A DNA stretch of 32,214 bases from Acidobacteriota bacterium. Lineage in GTDB: Bacteria > Actinomycetota > Acidimicrobiia > Spongiisociales > UBA5794. Both the position numbers and the translations under genes were made by a program. A model generated the notes under the pieces. That model had not been told where the DNA came from, did not search any database, and was given only the letters and a program-made list of their open reading frames with translations. The DNA lies in the NCBI GenBank assembly GCA_022562055.1, contig JADFQA010000035.1:1-32214 (forward strand), in the 5' to 3' direction. Shown here one piece after another: positions 1-8,080 of this stretch (within the stretch, counting starts at the first letter, position 1; every line of letters starts with the position of its first letter).

Positions 1-246
1 CTATCGACCAATGGGCCTTCTGCGCAATCACCCAAAGCAAAGGATGCCGAGCGTTCTACGACGAGCGACGTGCCAAAGGTGATCTCCACCACCAGGCGCT
101 ACGTACCCTCGGGAACCGCCTCGTCGGGATACTCCACGGATGCCTCCAACACGGCACCATCTACAACGAAGACACAGCCTGGGCACACCGCCAACCAGCC
201 GTCACCACAAAAGCAGCTTGACAAGATCCGCGCCTGGGGTGTCTAG
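1..246 (+). mobile_element. Right part of an IS110-family insertion sequence
   Basis: The window opens inside an IS110-type element. The transposase stop codon is at 219-221. It is followed by TTGACA-like sequence and GGGGTGTCT near 237-245, which from memory resembles the right tips of actinobacterial IS110 elements. IS110 elements lack obvious terminal inverted repeats, so I cannot fix the exact end, and the 246 boundary is approximate. The left part lies outside the window. Confidence 0.5.
3..221 (+). CDS. IS110 family transposase, C-terminal fragment (cut by window edge)
   Basis: Reading from base 3, an open frame of 72 residues ends at TGA 219-221. It contains the stretch RAFYDERRAKGDLHHQAL followed by NRLVGILHGCL and EDTAWAH. 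This is the typical C-terminal end of IS110/IS116/IS902 transposases (Transposase_20 side). These enzymes are DEDD-type serine-dependent recombinases that move the element without terminal repeats and, in characterised members, use an element-encoded bridge RNA. The N-terminal DEDD domain is upstream of the window, so I cannot say whether the gene is intact. Family assignment is firm; activity is unknown. Confidence 0.85.
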   Translation: MDQWAFCAITQSKGCRAFYDERRAKGDLHHQALRTLGNRLVGILHGCLQHGTIYNEDTAWAHRQPAVTTKAA

Positions 247-477
247 TCAACTTCCATGTCAACCACGAGGAAGCTGTTGGCTGTGACGGCGAATGGACAA
301 GGACATGCCCCCGGAAATCTTCATCGGCGAACACAGGCCCCTGTGGTGCTCAGAGTTCTGGCAGTTCGTCGCCGGGATGCAACATTCGTAACCGTAGACG
401 GAGGACCAGTGCTGACACCGACGCGCCGCCACACCAACCATTGTGTCTGAGTGCACATTTCGGAGACGGATAAAGAA

Positions 478-516
478 ATCAATCCCATCATCCGATCATC
501 AATCCCCTCATCCGAT
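478..516. repeat. Two direct copies of a 19-base unit
   Basis: The unit ATCAATCCCMTCATCCGAT occurs at 478-496 and 498-516. The copies differ at a single base and are separated by one C. They lie about 150 bases before the chosen sigma factor start and could be a tandem operator or slippage duplication. Function is unknown. Confidence 0.75.
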
Positions 517-537
517 GACTATAAATTCAATAGTCAT
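515..537. promoter_or_regulatory. AT-rich palindrome upstream of the sigma factor gene
   Basis: ATGACTAT at 515-522 and ATAGTCAT at 530-537 form perfect 8-base arms around the 7-base spacer AAATTCA. The palindrome overlaps the end of the direct repeats and is AT-rich compared with its surroundings. It resembles a dimeric regulator's operator more than a terminator, because no U-tract follows. The binding protein is unknown. Confidence 0.45.
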
Positions 538-664
538 TTAGTGCGCGCGAGGTATAGTCCGATATACGGGACGTACAGGTAAACCACCGGTCCTTTTGGG
601 AACCTTAGATCGAGAGATCAAACGGTGGGGGACTGGACCTGTTCATCGTGATGGGTCGTGTGTA

Positions 665-1528
665 ATGAACGGTAAGACCCGCCAACATGAGGCTGAAAAT
701 AAGTTAGTTCGCGACAATCTTGACCTGGTTGGTCAAGTAGTGGCAAGAGTTTCGGCTCGATATCCGCGTCATGTCGATCGACAAGAATTATGGAACGCGG
801 GAGCTCTCGGTTTGGTAGAAGCGGCGCGCCGTTTCGACCCAGACGCGGGCATTCCTTTCGACAGGTACGCGTCTATTCGCGTGCGCGGAGCCATCATCGA
901 TTCGACGCGTTCTCGAGATTGGACGACCCGGTCAGTCCGGCGTCGTTATCGGGAGATGGAAGACGCCAGCCAGGCATTCATCGAACGTTCAGGGCGCGCA
1001 CCAAACACAAGCGAATTGGCAGCAACACTCGGCGTCACCAAGGACGAGCTCAACCAAATCCAGGCACGTAGCCAAGCGTCGATGCTCCTGTATCTAGACA
1101 ACGAAACCGACGACACCGGTCTGTCCTTGCGGGACACCGTCGTCGAAACGGACACCAACGTCCAGCCCGAAGCGGCGATTGAGCACAAGGAGATGATGGG
1201 CACGCTCACGAACGCCGTGGAACACCTCCCCGTCGTGCACAGCGAGGTAGTCCATCGTTACTACCTCCACGGCGAGCTTCTCCAGGACATCGCCACCGAA
1301 CTTGGAGTTAGCCAGGCTCGTGTCAGCCAAATCCGAGCAGAGGCTCTGACCGCGCTGAGGGCGTGGTTCGGGTCTCTGTACGAGGGCATCCCCGAGGTTC
1401 CGAATAGTGCACCAGGAAAACGCGCGCGGACAGCATTTGTTGCTGAGCTAGCAAGCCAGTCCACGTGGCGGACACGCTTTGATCAGGCAGATGCAATGCC
1501 GATAGAACGCCAGGCAATGGGAGCGTAA
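665..1528 (+). CDS. RNA polymerase sigma factor, FliA/WhiG-type (sigma-70 family)
   Basis: A 287-residue sigma-70 family protein that would direct RNA polymerase to an alternative promoter set. Region 2 is clear, from LVRDNLDLVGQVVARV through LWNAGALGLVEAARRFDP and FDRYASIRVRGAIIDSTR to the WTTRSVRRR segment. A region 3-like segment (GRAPNTSELAATLGVT) follows, then region 4 with a helix-turn-helix (LLQDIATELGVSQARVSQIRAEAL). Lack of region 1.1 and this order fit the FliA/WhiG (sigma-28-like) group. I chose ATG 665 because homology starts within 12 residues of it; an in-frame TTG at 596 would add 23 unlikely residues. No strong Shine-Dalgarno precedes either. No flagellar genes are nearby, so its regulon cannot be read from context. 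HflX follows after 59 bases on the same strand. Confidence 0.85.
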   Translation: MNGKTRQHEAENKLVRDNLDLVGQVVARVSARYPRHVDRQELWNAGALGLVEAARRFDPDAGIPFDRYASIRVRGAIIDSTRSRDWTTRSVRRRYREMEDASQAFIERSGRAPNTSELAATLGVTKDELNQIQARSQASMLLYLDNETDDTGLSLRDTVVETDTNVQPEAAIEHKEMMGTLTNAVEHLPVVHSEVVHRYYLHGELLQDIATELGVSQARVSQIRAEALTALRAWFGSLYEGIPEVPNSAPGKRARTAFVAELASQSTWRTRFDQADAMPIERQAMGA

Positions 1529-1587
1529 CAAGCGCCCCACCGCCGGGGACGCCCCTGATCGGACGGGGATCACGTACCATTGGCGAT

Positions 1588-2916
1588 ATGACGGACCGTT
1601 CCCGCGTCGAGCGCCAGCGCAAACTTCTTACTGCGAGTGTCACAGACTTTGAGATCAAGCGCCAGAAGGCGTTCCTCGTGAGTGTTGTGACGTCAACCTC
1701 CGCAATCCCCGAGGCCGAAGCGAGCCTCAACGAGCTAGCCCTGCTTACAGACACGGCGGGTTCAGATCCCGTGTTCGATGTCGTCGTCCGCAGAACCACA
1801 TTCGACGCAGGAACGTTGATGGGGCGCCCGCGAGCTGAGGCACTTGCTCAGCAAGCAACGGACCTCGACATTGACGTTGTCATCCTCGACAACGAACTAT
1901 CACCCGGTCAACAAAGAAATCTCGAAGAAATCTTCAAGTGTGACGTCGTCGATCGTGTAGGACTCATACTCGACATCTTCGCACAGCACGCTCACAGCAG
2001 TGACGGCATCCTCCAGGTCGAACTAGCCCAGCACCGTTACCGATTGCCGAGACTCAAAGGCCAAGGAAAAGAACTTTCTCGGGTCGGTGGAGGTGTGGGC
2101 AGCAGCGGCATCGGCACCCGCGGCGCCGGCGAAACAAAGCTCGAGACCGACCGCCGCAGGGTGCTCAATCGGATCCACAAGGTCGAGCGTTTGCTTGAGG
2201 GCCTTGCGGGCGACCGGAGAACCCGTTCCAAGTCCCGCAAGAAGGCCGGCCTGGCGTTTCTGTCGATCGTGGGATATACCAACGCCGGCAAGTCGACGTT
2301 GTTTAACAAGCTGACGGGAGCCGACGTCCTGGTCGAGGACCAACTTTTCGCCACGCTCGACTCCACAGTGCGCAAGCTCGCACTACCCAACGGGCACGAT
2401 GCCCTCGTGTCGGACACCGTAGGTTTCGTTCGCCGACTCCCCCATCAGCTAATCAAGGCGTTTGCGGCGACGCTCGAAGAGGTCGCGGACGCCGATGTCC
2501 TGTTACACGTTGTGGACGCCAGCGACGCCGATCCGGACCAGCAAATCGAATCCGTCCGCACAGTTCTACGCGAAATCGGTGCAAGCGATATCGAAGAACT
2601 ATTGGTTTTCAACAAGGTCGACGTCGCACCCGCCGCCGCAGTGCAGCGACTGCTGACGCTACATCCGGGGTCCATTGCAGTGAGCGCCGTCACGGGAGAG
2701 GGAATCGACAAGTTACTCGACGCTGCGCTTGTCGCGTTACGTGCGGGGACCGTCGAGGTTCGTCTTCTTGTGCCATACGCTAAGGGTGACGTCGTTGCAA
2801 AACTTCACGAAGACGCCGAGGTCTTGTCTGTCGAACACGGCGAACGCGGGACGCTGGTAACCGCCCTGATCCCGGCGGCAGACATGGCCCAATACGCTCG
2901 CTACGTCCAGGTGTAA
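1588..2916 (+). CDS. hflX: GTPase HflX (ribosome-associated)
   Basis: A 442-residue HflX-family GTPase. In characterised bacteria HflX binds the 50S subunit, splits stalled or stressed 70S ribosomes and helps rescue them. The N-terminal HflX domain covers about residues 25-190 and ends in the diagnostic GIGTRGAGETKLETDRRR. The G domain has G1 GYTNAGKST, a threonine switch region in FATLDSTVRKL, G3 DTVGF and G4 NKVD, and a short C-terminal domain follows. Length is normal for the family. ATG 1588 lies 59 bases after the sigma factor stop. It converges with the MFS gene, with only 5 bases between the stops, so no long terminator fits there. Confidence 0.96.
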   Translation: MTDRSRVERQRKLLTASVTDFEIKRQKAFLVSVVTSTSAIPEAEASLNELALLTDTAGSDPVFDVVVRRTTFDAGTLMGRPRAEALAQQATDLDIDVVILDNELSPGQQRNLEEIFKCDVVDRVGLILDIFAQHAHSSDGILQVELAQHRYRLPRLKGQGKELSRVGGGVGSSGIGTRGAGETKLETDRRRVLNRIHKVERLLEGLAGDRRTRSKSRKKAGLAFLSIVGYTNAGKSTLFNKLTGADVLVEDQLFATLDSTVRKLALPNGHDALVSDTVGFVRRLPHQLIKAFAATLEEVADADVLLHVVDASDADPDQQIESVRTVLREIGASDIEELLVFNKVDVAPAAAVQRLLTLHPGSIAVSAVTGEGIDKLLDAALVALRAGTVEVRLLVPYAKGDVVAKLHEDAEVLSVEHGERGTLVTALIPAADMAQYARYVQV

Positions 2917-2921
2917 CAGCC

Positions 2922-4277
2922 CTAGAGCATGTCTAGAACGTTGTGGTTCGGCGGGTCCTCACCGCCATCCGACCCACCATTTGATCGCCGATGAGCCACC
3001 ACTGGGATAAGCGCAAACGACACGTAGACAACCTGGACGACGAGAGCCAGTATGCCCGCGGTGGCCAGTCCAAGCTCTACGGGAAACGTCGGCAAAACGG
3101 GGATCAGGGCACCCAGCACCCAGGCGACCTGGAAGAAAGTCTCGGAGCTCGTGAACGCTCTCCCCCGCATGTCGGCGGGTACAGTCGACTGGAGCAATCC
3201 GTCGAAACCAAACTTGGCGGTTCCCCACGCAAAACCAGCAGCCGCTGCGAGCGCTGCAGCCGCTGGAAGGCCGAAATACTGCGCCGCGATGAACGCGGCT
3301 CCAGCCTCGACGGCCAGACCGACCACCACCATCGGTTCCTCAGAGATGAAACGGTCAAGGACAGGTGCGACAAACGCGGCAAGGAAGTAGCCGAGACCAC
3401 CCGCACCAAGAAGGACCGCAAAATCCAGACCACCTGCATCGACAGAGCGAAAACTGAACGCGACAAGAAGCAAAATGAATCCATTGAGAAACCGCACGCT
3501 TGCGGTCGCAAACCGAGCGAGTCTGACTTCTTGAGGCAGACTCCTGCGAACCTTTCCCTTGTGCGGTCCTCGCGCACTGTGAGTTATGAGGCTCGGCAAA
3601 GTCGGCAGGCCGCTTGCGGCCGCGGCCGACAACCCGAACGCCACAGCCGCAGAGACCAACGCAAACGCGGGGCCCGTGAGGGCAACTCCAATCGCCGCGA
3701 CGACGGCCGCCAGCGACCCAAGTATCCCGACACGGGCAAGTTGAGCATTGGCGGCAATGAGCTCGCGACGATCACCAACAACCTGGGGAAGAAGAGCACT
3801 CTTGCTGATACCGTGAAAACGCGACAACACTAAAAGAGTGAACGCCAGCGGAAACAACAGAACCGAATCGAGAGACACCATCATCGCAATCGCAACGACT
3901 ACGCGCAGCGCCGAACTCACGATGAGTCCGCCACGATAGGCAGTCGGGAAGCGCTCAAAAAACGCACCAAGGAACGGACCGATGAGGGCGAACGGGGCGA
4001 GAGTAATTAGCAGATATTGAGCAACATTCGACCGTGCCTCTGTCGTTGGCACCGAGAAGAACAGCGTGCCGGCGAGAGCAACCGCGATCATTGTATCGCC
4101 GGCCACCGCTGCGGCATGGGACTCCGCAAGCCTCCGATACCCGACGCCGCGGGTCGTGAACATGCGGTGCATCCGCTTTGCAACCACGACACCACCTCTT
4201 CCGACTGCGCGGACAGTCGCACGGGTCCGCGGTGCCTTCGGGCGGGCTCCAGGAACCGAGGGGGGTGAATCAGCCAT
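2922..4277 (-). CDS. MFS transporter
   Basis: A 451-residue integral membrane protein with about 12 hydrophobic segments starting near residue 50. The N-terminal tail is basic and Ala/Pro/Arg-rich. A loop resembling the MFS motif A region appears after the second helix (GAFFERFPTAYRGG), and the pattern fits the major facilitator superfamily, most like multidrug-type exporters. Substrate cannot be read from sequence. I chose ATG 4277 because it overlaps the HIT gene stop by 8 bases, as expected for translational coupling; the next in-frame ATG upstream would lie 33 bases inside the HIT gene. It follows the HIT gene in an apparent operon and converges on hflX. Confidence 0.8.
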   Translation of the reverse strand: MADSPPSVPGARPKAPRTRATVRAVGRGGVVVAKRMHRMFTTRGVGYRRLAESHAAAVAGDTMIAVALAGTLFFSVPTTEARSNVAQYLLITLAPFALIGPFLGAFFERFPTAYRGGLIVSSALRVVVAIAMMVSLDSVLLFPLAFTLLVLSRFHGISKSALLPQVVGDRRELIAANAQLARVGILGSLAAVVAAIGVALTGPAFALVSAAVAFGLSAAAASGLPTLPSLITHSARGPHKGKVRRSLPQEVRLARFATASVRFLNGFILLLVAFSFRSVDAGGLDFAVLLGAGGLGYFLAAFVAPVLDRFISEEPMVVVGLAVEAGAAFIAAQYFGLPAAAALAAAAGFAWGTAKFGFDGLLQSTVPADMRGRAFTSSETFFQVAWVLGALIPVLPTFPVELGLATAGILALVVQVVYVSFALIPVVAHRRSNGGSDGGEDPPNHNVLDML

Positions 4278-4713
4278 TAGCTCTTCGCTCGCGCGTCGCA
4301 TTCTCGCCATAACCCATCGCGGTCAACCGCGTCCGAATTCTGTCCGCAACGGCGTCGAACTCTGCCGCGGCTACATCGGTCGACGCCCGGGAAAACGACA
4401 ACTCGCTCTCGACGTTGAAGGGTATGAGATGCATGTGTGCGTGCGGCACCTCGAGTCCAGCGATGATCATGCCAACGCGGGCCGGAGTGAACTCGTCGTT
4501 TAGCGCCCGCCCGATCCGGACCGAGACGATCATCAGGTCGGCAGCTAGATCCTCCGGCAGGTCGGTCCAGTGATCGATTTCGCGCCGGGGTACGACAAGA
4601 ACGTGGCCTGGGTTGATCGGCGCAATCGTCAGAAACGCGGCGACGGTGTCGTCCTGCCACACGAATCGTCCTGGGATGGTGCCATTCATTATCAGGGTGA
4701 AGATCGAAGCCAT
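4270..4713 (-). CDS. HIT family nucleotide hydrolase/transferase
   Basis: A 147-residue histidine triad protein. The catalytic motif PHAHMHLIPF (H-x-H-x-H) sits at about residues 90-99, and the upstream INPGHVLVVPRRE segment is the usual nucleotide-binding strand of the HIT fold. Family members hydrolyse or transfer nucleoside phosphoramidates, Ap4A or similar substrates through a nucleotidyl-histidine intermediate in the cytoplasm; which branch this belongs to is unclear. ATG 4713 is the first start and gives a normal length. The stop overlaps the MFS start by 8 bases, and the DUF3054 gene lies upstream on the same strand. Confidence 0.92.
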   Translation of the reverse strand: MASIFTLIMNGTIPGRFVWQDDTVAAFLTIAPINPGHVLVVPRREIDHWTDLPEDLAADLMIVSVRIGRALNDEFTPARVGMIIAGLEVPHAHMHLIPFNVESELSFSRASTDVAAAEFDAVADRIRTRLTAMGYGENATRERRANG

Positions 4714-4779
4714 AGCTCAAGAGTACCAAAGCGGCGGCGCGAGACTTTGCGGGTCTAGGGACCCCCAGTCGGTGCGGTT

Positions 4780-5154
4780 CTAGACGAGGGGTGAGGCGCG
4801 CCTCGCACTCGTGCGCTCTGCAATCTGTGCCACCATCCGCCAGCCAACCATCGTGGCGACCAACCAAGCGGTGGCGACAATGACGAACGGCGTTGCGGTG
4901 CCATCGGCGAACGCTACGCGTCGCAGGACAAGACCAACCACCGCGGTCACAAATCCAAGACCGAGACCGGTAGAGATTCGGGATGGCGACCGCCACGCCC
5001 GTGTGACAACAACCCCGAGACCGAATGCAACCAGAAAGGGTGTGGCGACACGCAGCGTCTCACCCCACTCGTTTGCAAGACCGTGACTCTCACGCCCAAG
5101 TAGAACGAACGACACCACAGCCAGCCCGTCAAGTATCCAGAACCACCGTTTCAT
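4780..5154 (-). CDS. DUF3054 family membrane protein
   Basis: A 124-residue protein with four hydrophobic segments. It shows the DUF3054 pattern: an early Asp in the first helix (LDGLAVVSFVLLGRESHG), the GRESHG turn, a PFLVAFGLG helix, a conserved LRR after the third helix, and GWR after the fourth. The family is widespread in actinobacteria and has no known function. The ATG at 5154 is chosen because homology begins immediately after it, although the frame stays open far upstream, antisense to the oxidoreductase gene. It lies 66 bases upstream of the HIT gene and may share its transcript. Confidence 0.82.
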   Translation of the reverse strand: MKRWFWILDGLAVVSFVLLGRESHGLANEWGETLRVATPFLVAFGLGVVVTRAWRSPSRISTGLGLGFVTAVVGLVLRRVAFADGTATPFVIVATAWLVATMVGWRMVAQIAERTSARRASPLV

Positions 5155-5310
5155 GAATCCGAGGATACCGGTGTGGCCGCGCAACCTGGTCTTGGTCGCT
5201 CGTCTCCACCGGGCAAGACCAACGTCACATGTTGGTCTGCAACAGCATTCGGCGGGCGAGTACTCTGAGCGACACGGCAGCACCGTTTCGATTCGAAGTT
5301 TGGACATGTC

Positions 5311-6282
5311 ATGAGTTTTGTGCGTTGGGGAGTGTTGAGCACGGCCAAGATAGGGCGGACATTGGTGATTCCCGCCATGCAAGATGCGCAACGGTGCGAG
5401 GTTGTGGCCATTGCATCGCGAGATGCTGCGGTAGCGCGTAGTGTCGCTAACGACCTTTCCATTGAGCGGGCATACGGCTCGTACGACGCCCTCCTTGCCG
5501 ACGCCGACATCGACGCCGTCTACATCCCCCTGCCAAACCACATGCACGCGCAATGGACGATCGCCGCGGCGAGGCAAGGCAAACACGTTCTTTGCGAGAA
5601 ACCCATTGCGCTGTCTGTCGCCGAGGCGACCACGATGGTGACAGCGGGTGCCGAGACCGGAGTGATCCTCCGCGAGGCGTTCATGTATCGCTACCAGCCT
5701 ACGTGGCAGGCTGTCTTGCGCCTCATCGGCGAAGGCGACATCGGCGAGATAACCGGCGTCGATAGCTTCTTCTCCTACTTCAACGACGACCCGTCGAACA
5801 TCCGCAACGTTCTCAAGTACGGGGGCGGTGCGCTCATGGACATCGGGTGTTATCCAATCCACCTCTCACGACTGCTGATGGGCGGCGAACCGACACAGAT
5901 CACAGCATCGACTCGCCGCGACCCGACAACGGGCGTTGACACATACGTTGCCGCGATCCTTGAGTTCGGGGACCGAATCGCAACGTTCGCGTGCTCCACA
6001 AGAGTCGAACCCGATCAGCGAGTTGACATCTACGGGACGGCTGGTCGTGTGTCTATCGAGATCCCGTTCAACCCACCCGAAGATCAGCCCACGAGATTTA
6101 CGCTCACCAGGGATGGCGGATCGAAATCCCAGATATTCGAATTCGAGGCATCCAACCATTACACCCTTCAGGCCGAAGCGATGGCGGCGGCAATTCTCGA
6201 CGGCGACAGCCTGCAAGATTCCGGCGAGGACGTACTGGGCAACATCGCCGTGATCGAGAGAGTGTTCGCCGCCGCGGGTTAG
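5311..6282 (+). CDS. Gfo/Idh/MocA family NAD(P)-dependent oxidoreductase
   Basis: A 323-residue dehydrogenase of the glucose-fructose oxidoreductase family. The N-terminal Rossmann fold begins at once (RWGVLSTAKIG). The family signature CEKPIAL, carrying the catalytic Lys, follows at about residue 95. The C-terminal Gfo/Idh/MocA domain includes GGGALMDIGCYPIHLSRLL, with the usual Asp and His of the active site. Such enzymes oxidise or reduce a hydroxyl on sugars, inositols or related compounds; the GVLSTAKIG start and EAFMYR segment resemble the trans-1,2-dihydrobenzene-1,2-diol dehydrogenase-like branch. The substrate is unknown. ATG 5311 has a weak upstream GGA. It is divergent from DUF3054 with 156 bases between them. 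Confidence 0.92.
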   Translation: MSFVRWGVLSTAKIGRTLVIPAMQDAQRCEVVAIASRDAAVARSVANDLSIERAYGSYDALLADADIDAVYIPLPNHMHAQWTIAAARQGKHVLCEKPIALSVAEATTMVTAGAETGVILREAFMYRYQPTWQAVLRLIGEGDIGEITGVDSFFSYFNDDPSNIRNVLKYGGGALMDIGCYPIHLSRLLMGGEPTQITASTRRDPTTGVDTYVAAILEFGDRIATFACSTRVEPDQRVDIYGTAGRVSIEIPFNPPEDQPTRFTLTRDGGSKSQIFEFEASNHYTLQAEAMAAAILDGDSLQDSGEDVLGNIAVIERVFAAAG

Positions 6283-6314
6283 CCCAGATCCCCGCATTCA
6301 CGGAACCTGACACG

Positions 6315-6623
6315 CTATGACTGAGCAGTACTCCGCTGCGCGAGACGCCGTGCGCCGGCGCCTTCAGCGCCTAACGCGTCGCCAGAGTTGATCAGGCCAC
6401 ATGACGTGAGCGACACACACCCGCAGCCGATACACCGAGTGAGTTGATCGCGCAGCAGATTAAGCCTTTCGATCCGTTCATCAAGCGCCTCCCGCCATGT
6501 TTGCGAGAGCCGAGTCCAGTCCTCCTCTGTGGGTGTTCGGGCGGCTGGCAGCGTTGCAAACGACTCAGTGATTTCGCTCAACGTAAGACCGACCGATTGG
6601 GCTGCCCGGATGATGGCGACCCT
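6315..6623 (-). pseudogene. soxR: soxR-like MerR regulator, 5'-truncated
   Basis: The C-terminal two thirds of a SoxR protein, about 102 residues ending at 6315. It has RVAIIRAAQSVGLTLSEI, the LPAARTPTEEDWTRLS segment, the long dimerisation helix, and the [2Fe-2S] cluster motif CIGCGCVSLTSC (C-x2-C-x-C-x5-C). SoxR is a redox-sensing activator of superoxide or redox-cycling-drug responses. The first roughly 45 residues, carrying the winged-helix DNA-binding start, are absent. Upstream of R at 6621-6623 the frame runs antisense through the transketolase gene and shows no MerR similarity. Without a DNA-binding head and native start it should be non-functional. The break coincides with the break in the transketolase gene. 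Confidence 0.8.
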
Positions 6624-6631
6624 GATGATGG
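6609..6631. repeat. Short direct repeat at the soxR/transketolase junction
   Basis: GATGATGG occurs at 6609-6616 and again at 6624-6631, exactly where soxR homology (minus) and transketolase homology (plus) both stop. Microhomology of this kind is a common footprint of slippage or end-joining deletions, but it could also be chance or a misassembly point. Confidence 0.55.
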
Positions 6632-7163
6632 GGCACGCGATCGGTTCTACCTTTCGAAGGGCCACGGGCCGCAGGCGTTCTATGCGGTACTCGCGGCAAC
6701 CGGGTTCATCGACCCCGCCACGCTTGATGATTTTGCAACCACGACCAGCACGCTCGGCCACCACCCCGATCGGACACTCATTCGCGGCGTGGAGATTGGG
6801 AGTGGGTCTCTCGGCCACGGACTTCCCTTGGCGATCGGCGCCTACCGCGCCATTGCAGCCAAGGGACTCGACACGCCGCGGTTCTTCGTCCTCGTCGGTG
6901 ATGCGGAACTCGACGAGGGCTCGAACATGGAAGCGATTCAGGTTGCTGGGCGGATAGGCATGGACCGCCTCACCGTGATCGTGATCGACAACGACAGCTC
7001 TACGTACGGATGGAGTCACGACATCGGTGCTCGATTCGAGGTCGAAGGGTGGGTGACGTCCGAAGTAAACGGGCGCGACGTCGATGCTCTCGTACGTGTG
7101 CTCGACGAGACACACGACCGCCCGCATGTGGTCGTGGCCTACACCGAGAGGAAGTTCTCATGA
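6621..7163 (+). pseudogene. Transketolase N-terminal subunit, 5'-truncated
   Basis: The frame from 6621 carries the rear part of an N-terminal transketolase subunit, 180 residues. It has DRFYLSKGHG, GSLGHGLPLAIG, then the thiamine-diphosphate motif GDAELDEGSNMEA through VIVIDNDS. In this actinobacterial branch the usual GDG reads GDA. Intact N-terminal subunits run about 230-280 residues and begin with a helical region and a substrate/ThDP-contacting His that are missing here. There is no credible start codon at the break; the upstream open frame is merely antisense to soxR. It overlaps the C-terminal subunit gene by ATGA, so the two formed one operon. Unless an in-frame internal start is used, the subunit is broken. 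Confidence 0.75.
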
Positions 7164-8050
7164 GGATTGCGTTCGTGGAAACCGTGACCGAGTTGCTTGA
7201 CGAGCGAGACGACATAGCGCTGGTACTGGCAGATATCAGTGTGTCGCTGTTTGAACGATCGGGTGCAGTGTCATCTCACCCTCAAAGAGTGTTCAATGTC
7301 GGTATCCGCGAACAGCTGATGGTGAGTGTCGCCGGCGGCATGGCGGTTGAGGGCATGCGCCCGATTGCGCACTCCTACACGCCGTTTCTTATCGAGCGCG
7401 CATACGAGCAGATCAAACTCGACCTCGGACACCAGGGCGTCGCGGCAATCCTGGTGAGCATCGGCGCTAGCTACGACGCTTCAAGTGTTGGTAGGACTCA
7501 TGCGGCGCCCGAGGATGTCTCCCTGATCAACGCGCTCCCCGAGTGGACCGTGCACTTGCCCGGCCACGCCAACGAGGTGCGAACACTTCTCCGTGACGCC
7601 GCTGCCGATACAGGCAACGTCTACATCCGACTCAGCGAAACACAGAACAAGGATGCAATCAAGAACCCCGCCAGTCTCACCACCATTCGAGAGGCTTCGC
7701 CCGACACGCCACTGGTGATCGCGGTGGGTCCGATGCTCGACCGGGTCGTCGGTGCCACCTCCGGCATTGACGTCCGCGTCGTATATACAACGACGCTGGG
7801 GCAACAGTCATCAGAAGATCTCGCGCTCCTGGCAACTGGAGGCGACGTGATCGTTGTCGAGCCAGCCAGCGTGGGCACATCCATTGCCCATATCGCCGGC
7901 AGACTTAACGATCGACCGCGTCGCTTTCTCGGCATCGGCGTGCCTCTTGGCGAACATCGCATGTACGGGACAATTGCGGACCATGACATCCAACATCAGC
8001 TCGATACAGGGGGCATCCGGCGCCAGATTGAGCACTGGCTGGCCGGATGA
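7160..8050 (+). CDS. Transketolase C-terminal subunit (pyrimidine-binding domain)
   Basis: A 296-residue partner of the split transketolase, which transfers two-carbon units between sugar phosphates using ThDP. It has the Transket_pyr domain at about residues 1-165, with the catalytic-type Glu in FNVGIREQLMVSVAGGMA, SYTPFLIERAYEQIK and SIGASYDASSVGRTHAAPED. A shorter C-terminal transketolase domain follows, with VIAVGPML and VVEPASVGTSIAH. ATG 7160 overlaps the TGA of the upstream subunit by 4 bases and has the GAGAGGAAG ribosome binding site at 7146-7154. This reading frame looks intact, yet its partner has lost its head, so this subunit may have no working partner unless another N-terminal subunit exists elsewhere. 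Confidence 0.88.
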   Translation: MRIAFVETVTELLDERDDIALVLADISVSLFERSGAVSSHPQRVFNVGIREQLMVSVAGGMAVEGMRPIAHSYTPFLIERAYEQIKLDLGHQGVAAILVSIGASYDASSVGRTHAAPEDVSLINALPEWTVHLPGHANEVRTLLRDAAADTGNVYIRLSETQNKDAIKNPASLTTIREASPDTPLVIAVGPMLDRVVGATSGIDVRVVYTTTLGQQSSEDLALLATGGDVIVVEPASVGTSIAHIAGRLNDRPRRFLGIGVPLGEHRMYGTIADHDIQHQLDTGGIRRQIEHWLAG

Positions 8051-8080
8051 GCCGCGGCTGTGTTCGTGTAACGTCGCGCC

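Larger units (their letters stand above)
247..664. other. Gene-poor stretch between the IS element and the sigma factor gene
   Basis: About 420 bases without a convincing gene. The short frames here show no recognisable domain and lack good ribosome binding sites. The right half holds a 20-base-period direct repeat (478-516) and an 8-base-arm palindrome (515-537). A TATAGT hexamer at 553-558 could be a -10 box for the sigma gene, but no good -35 is visible at the usual spacing. Confidence 0.5.

Noticed and set aside
293-391. 32-residue frame with a protein-like end (PLWCSEFWQFVAGM)
   Set aside because: No binding site, no recognised family and it sits next to an IS end; could be a gene remnant but cannot be supported.
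6315-7163. Chimeric open frames across the soxR/transketolase junction (6444-7163 plus, 7127-6315 minus) as novel fusion genes
   Set aside because: Each is a real gene fragment joined to the antisense of the other; no family similarity in the joined parts.
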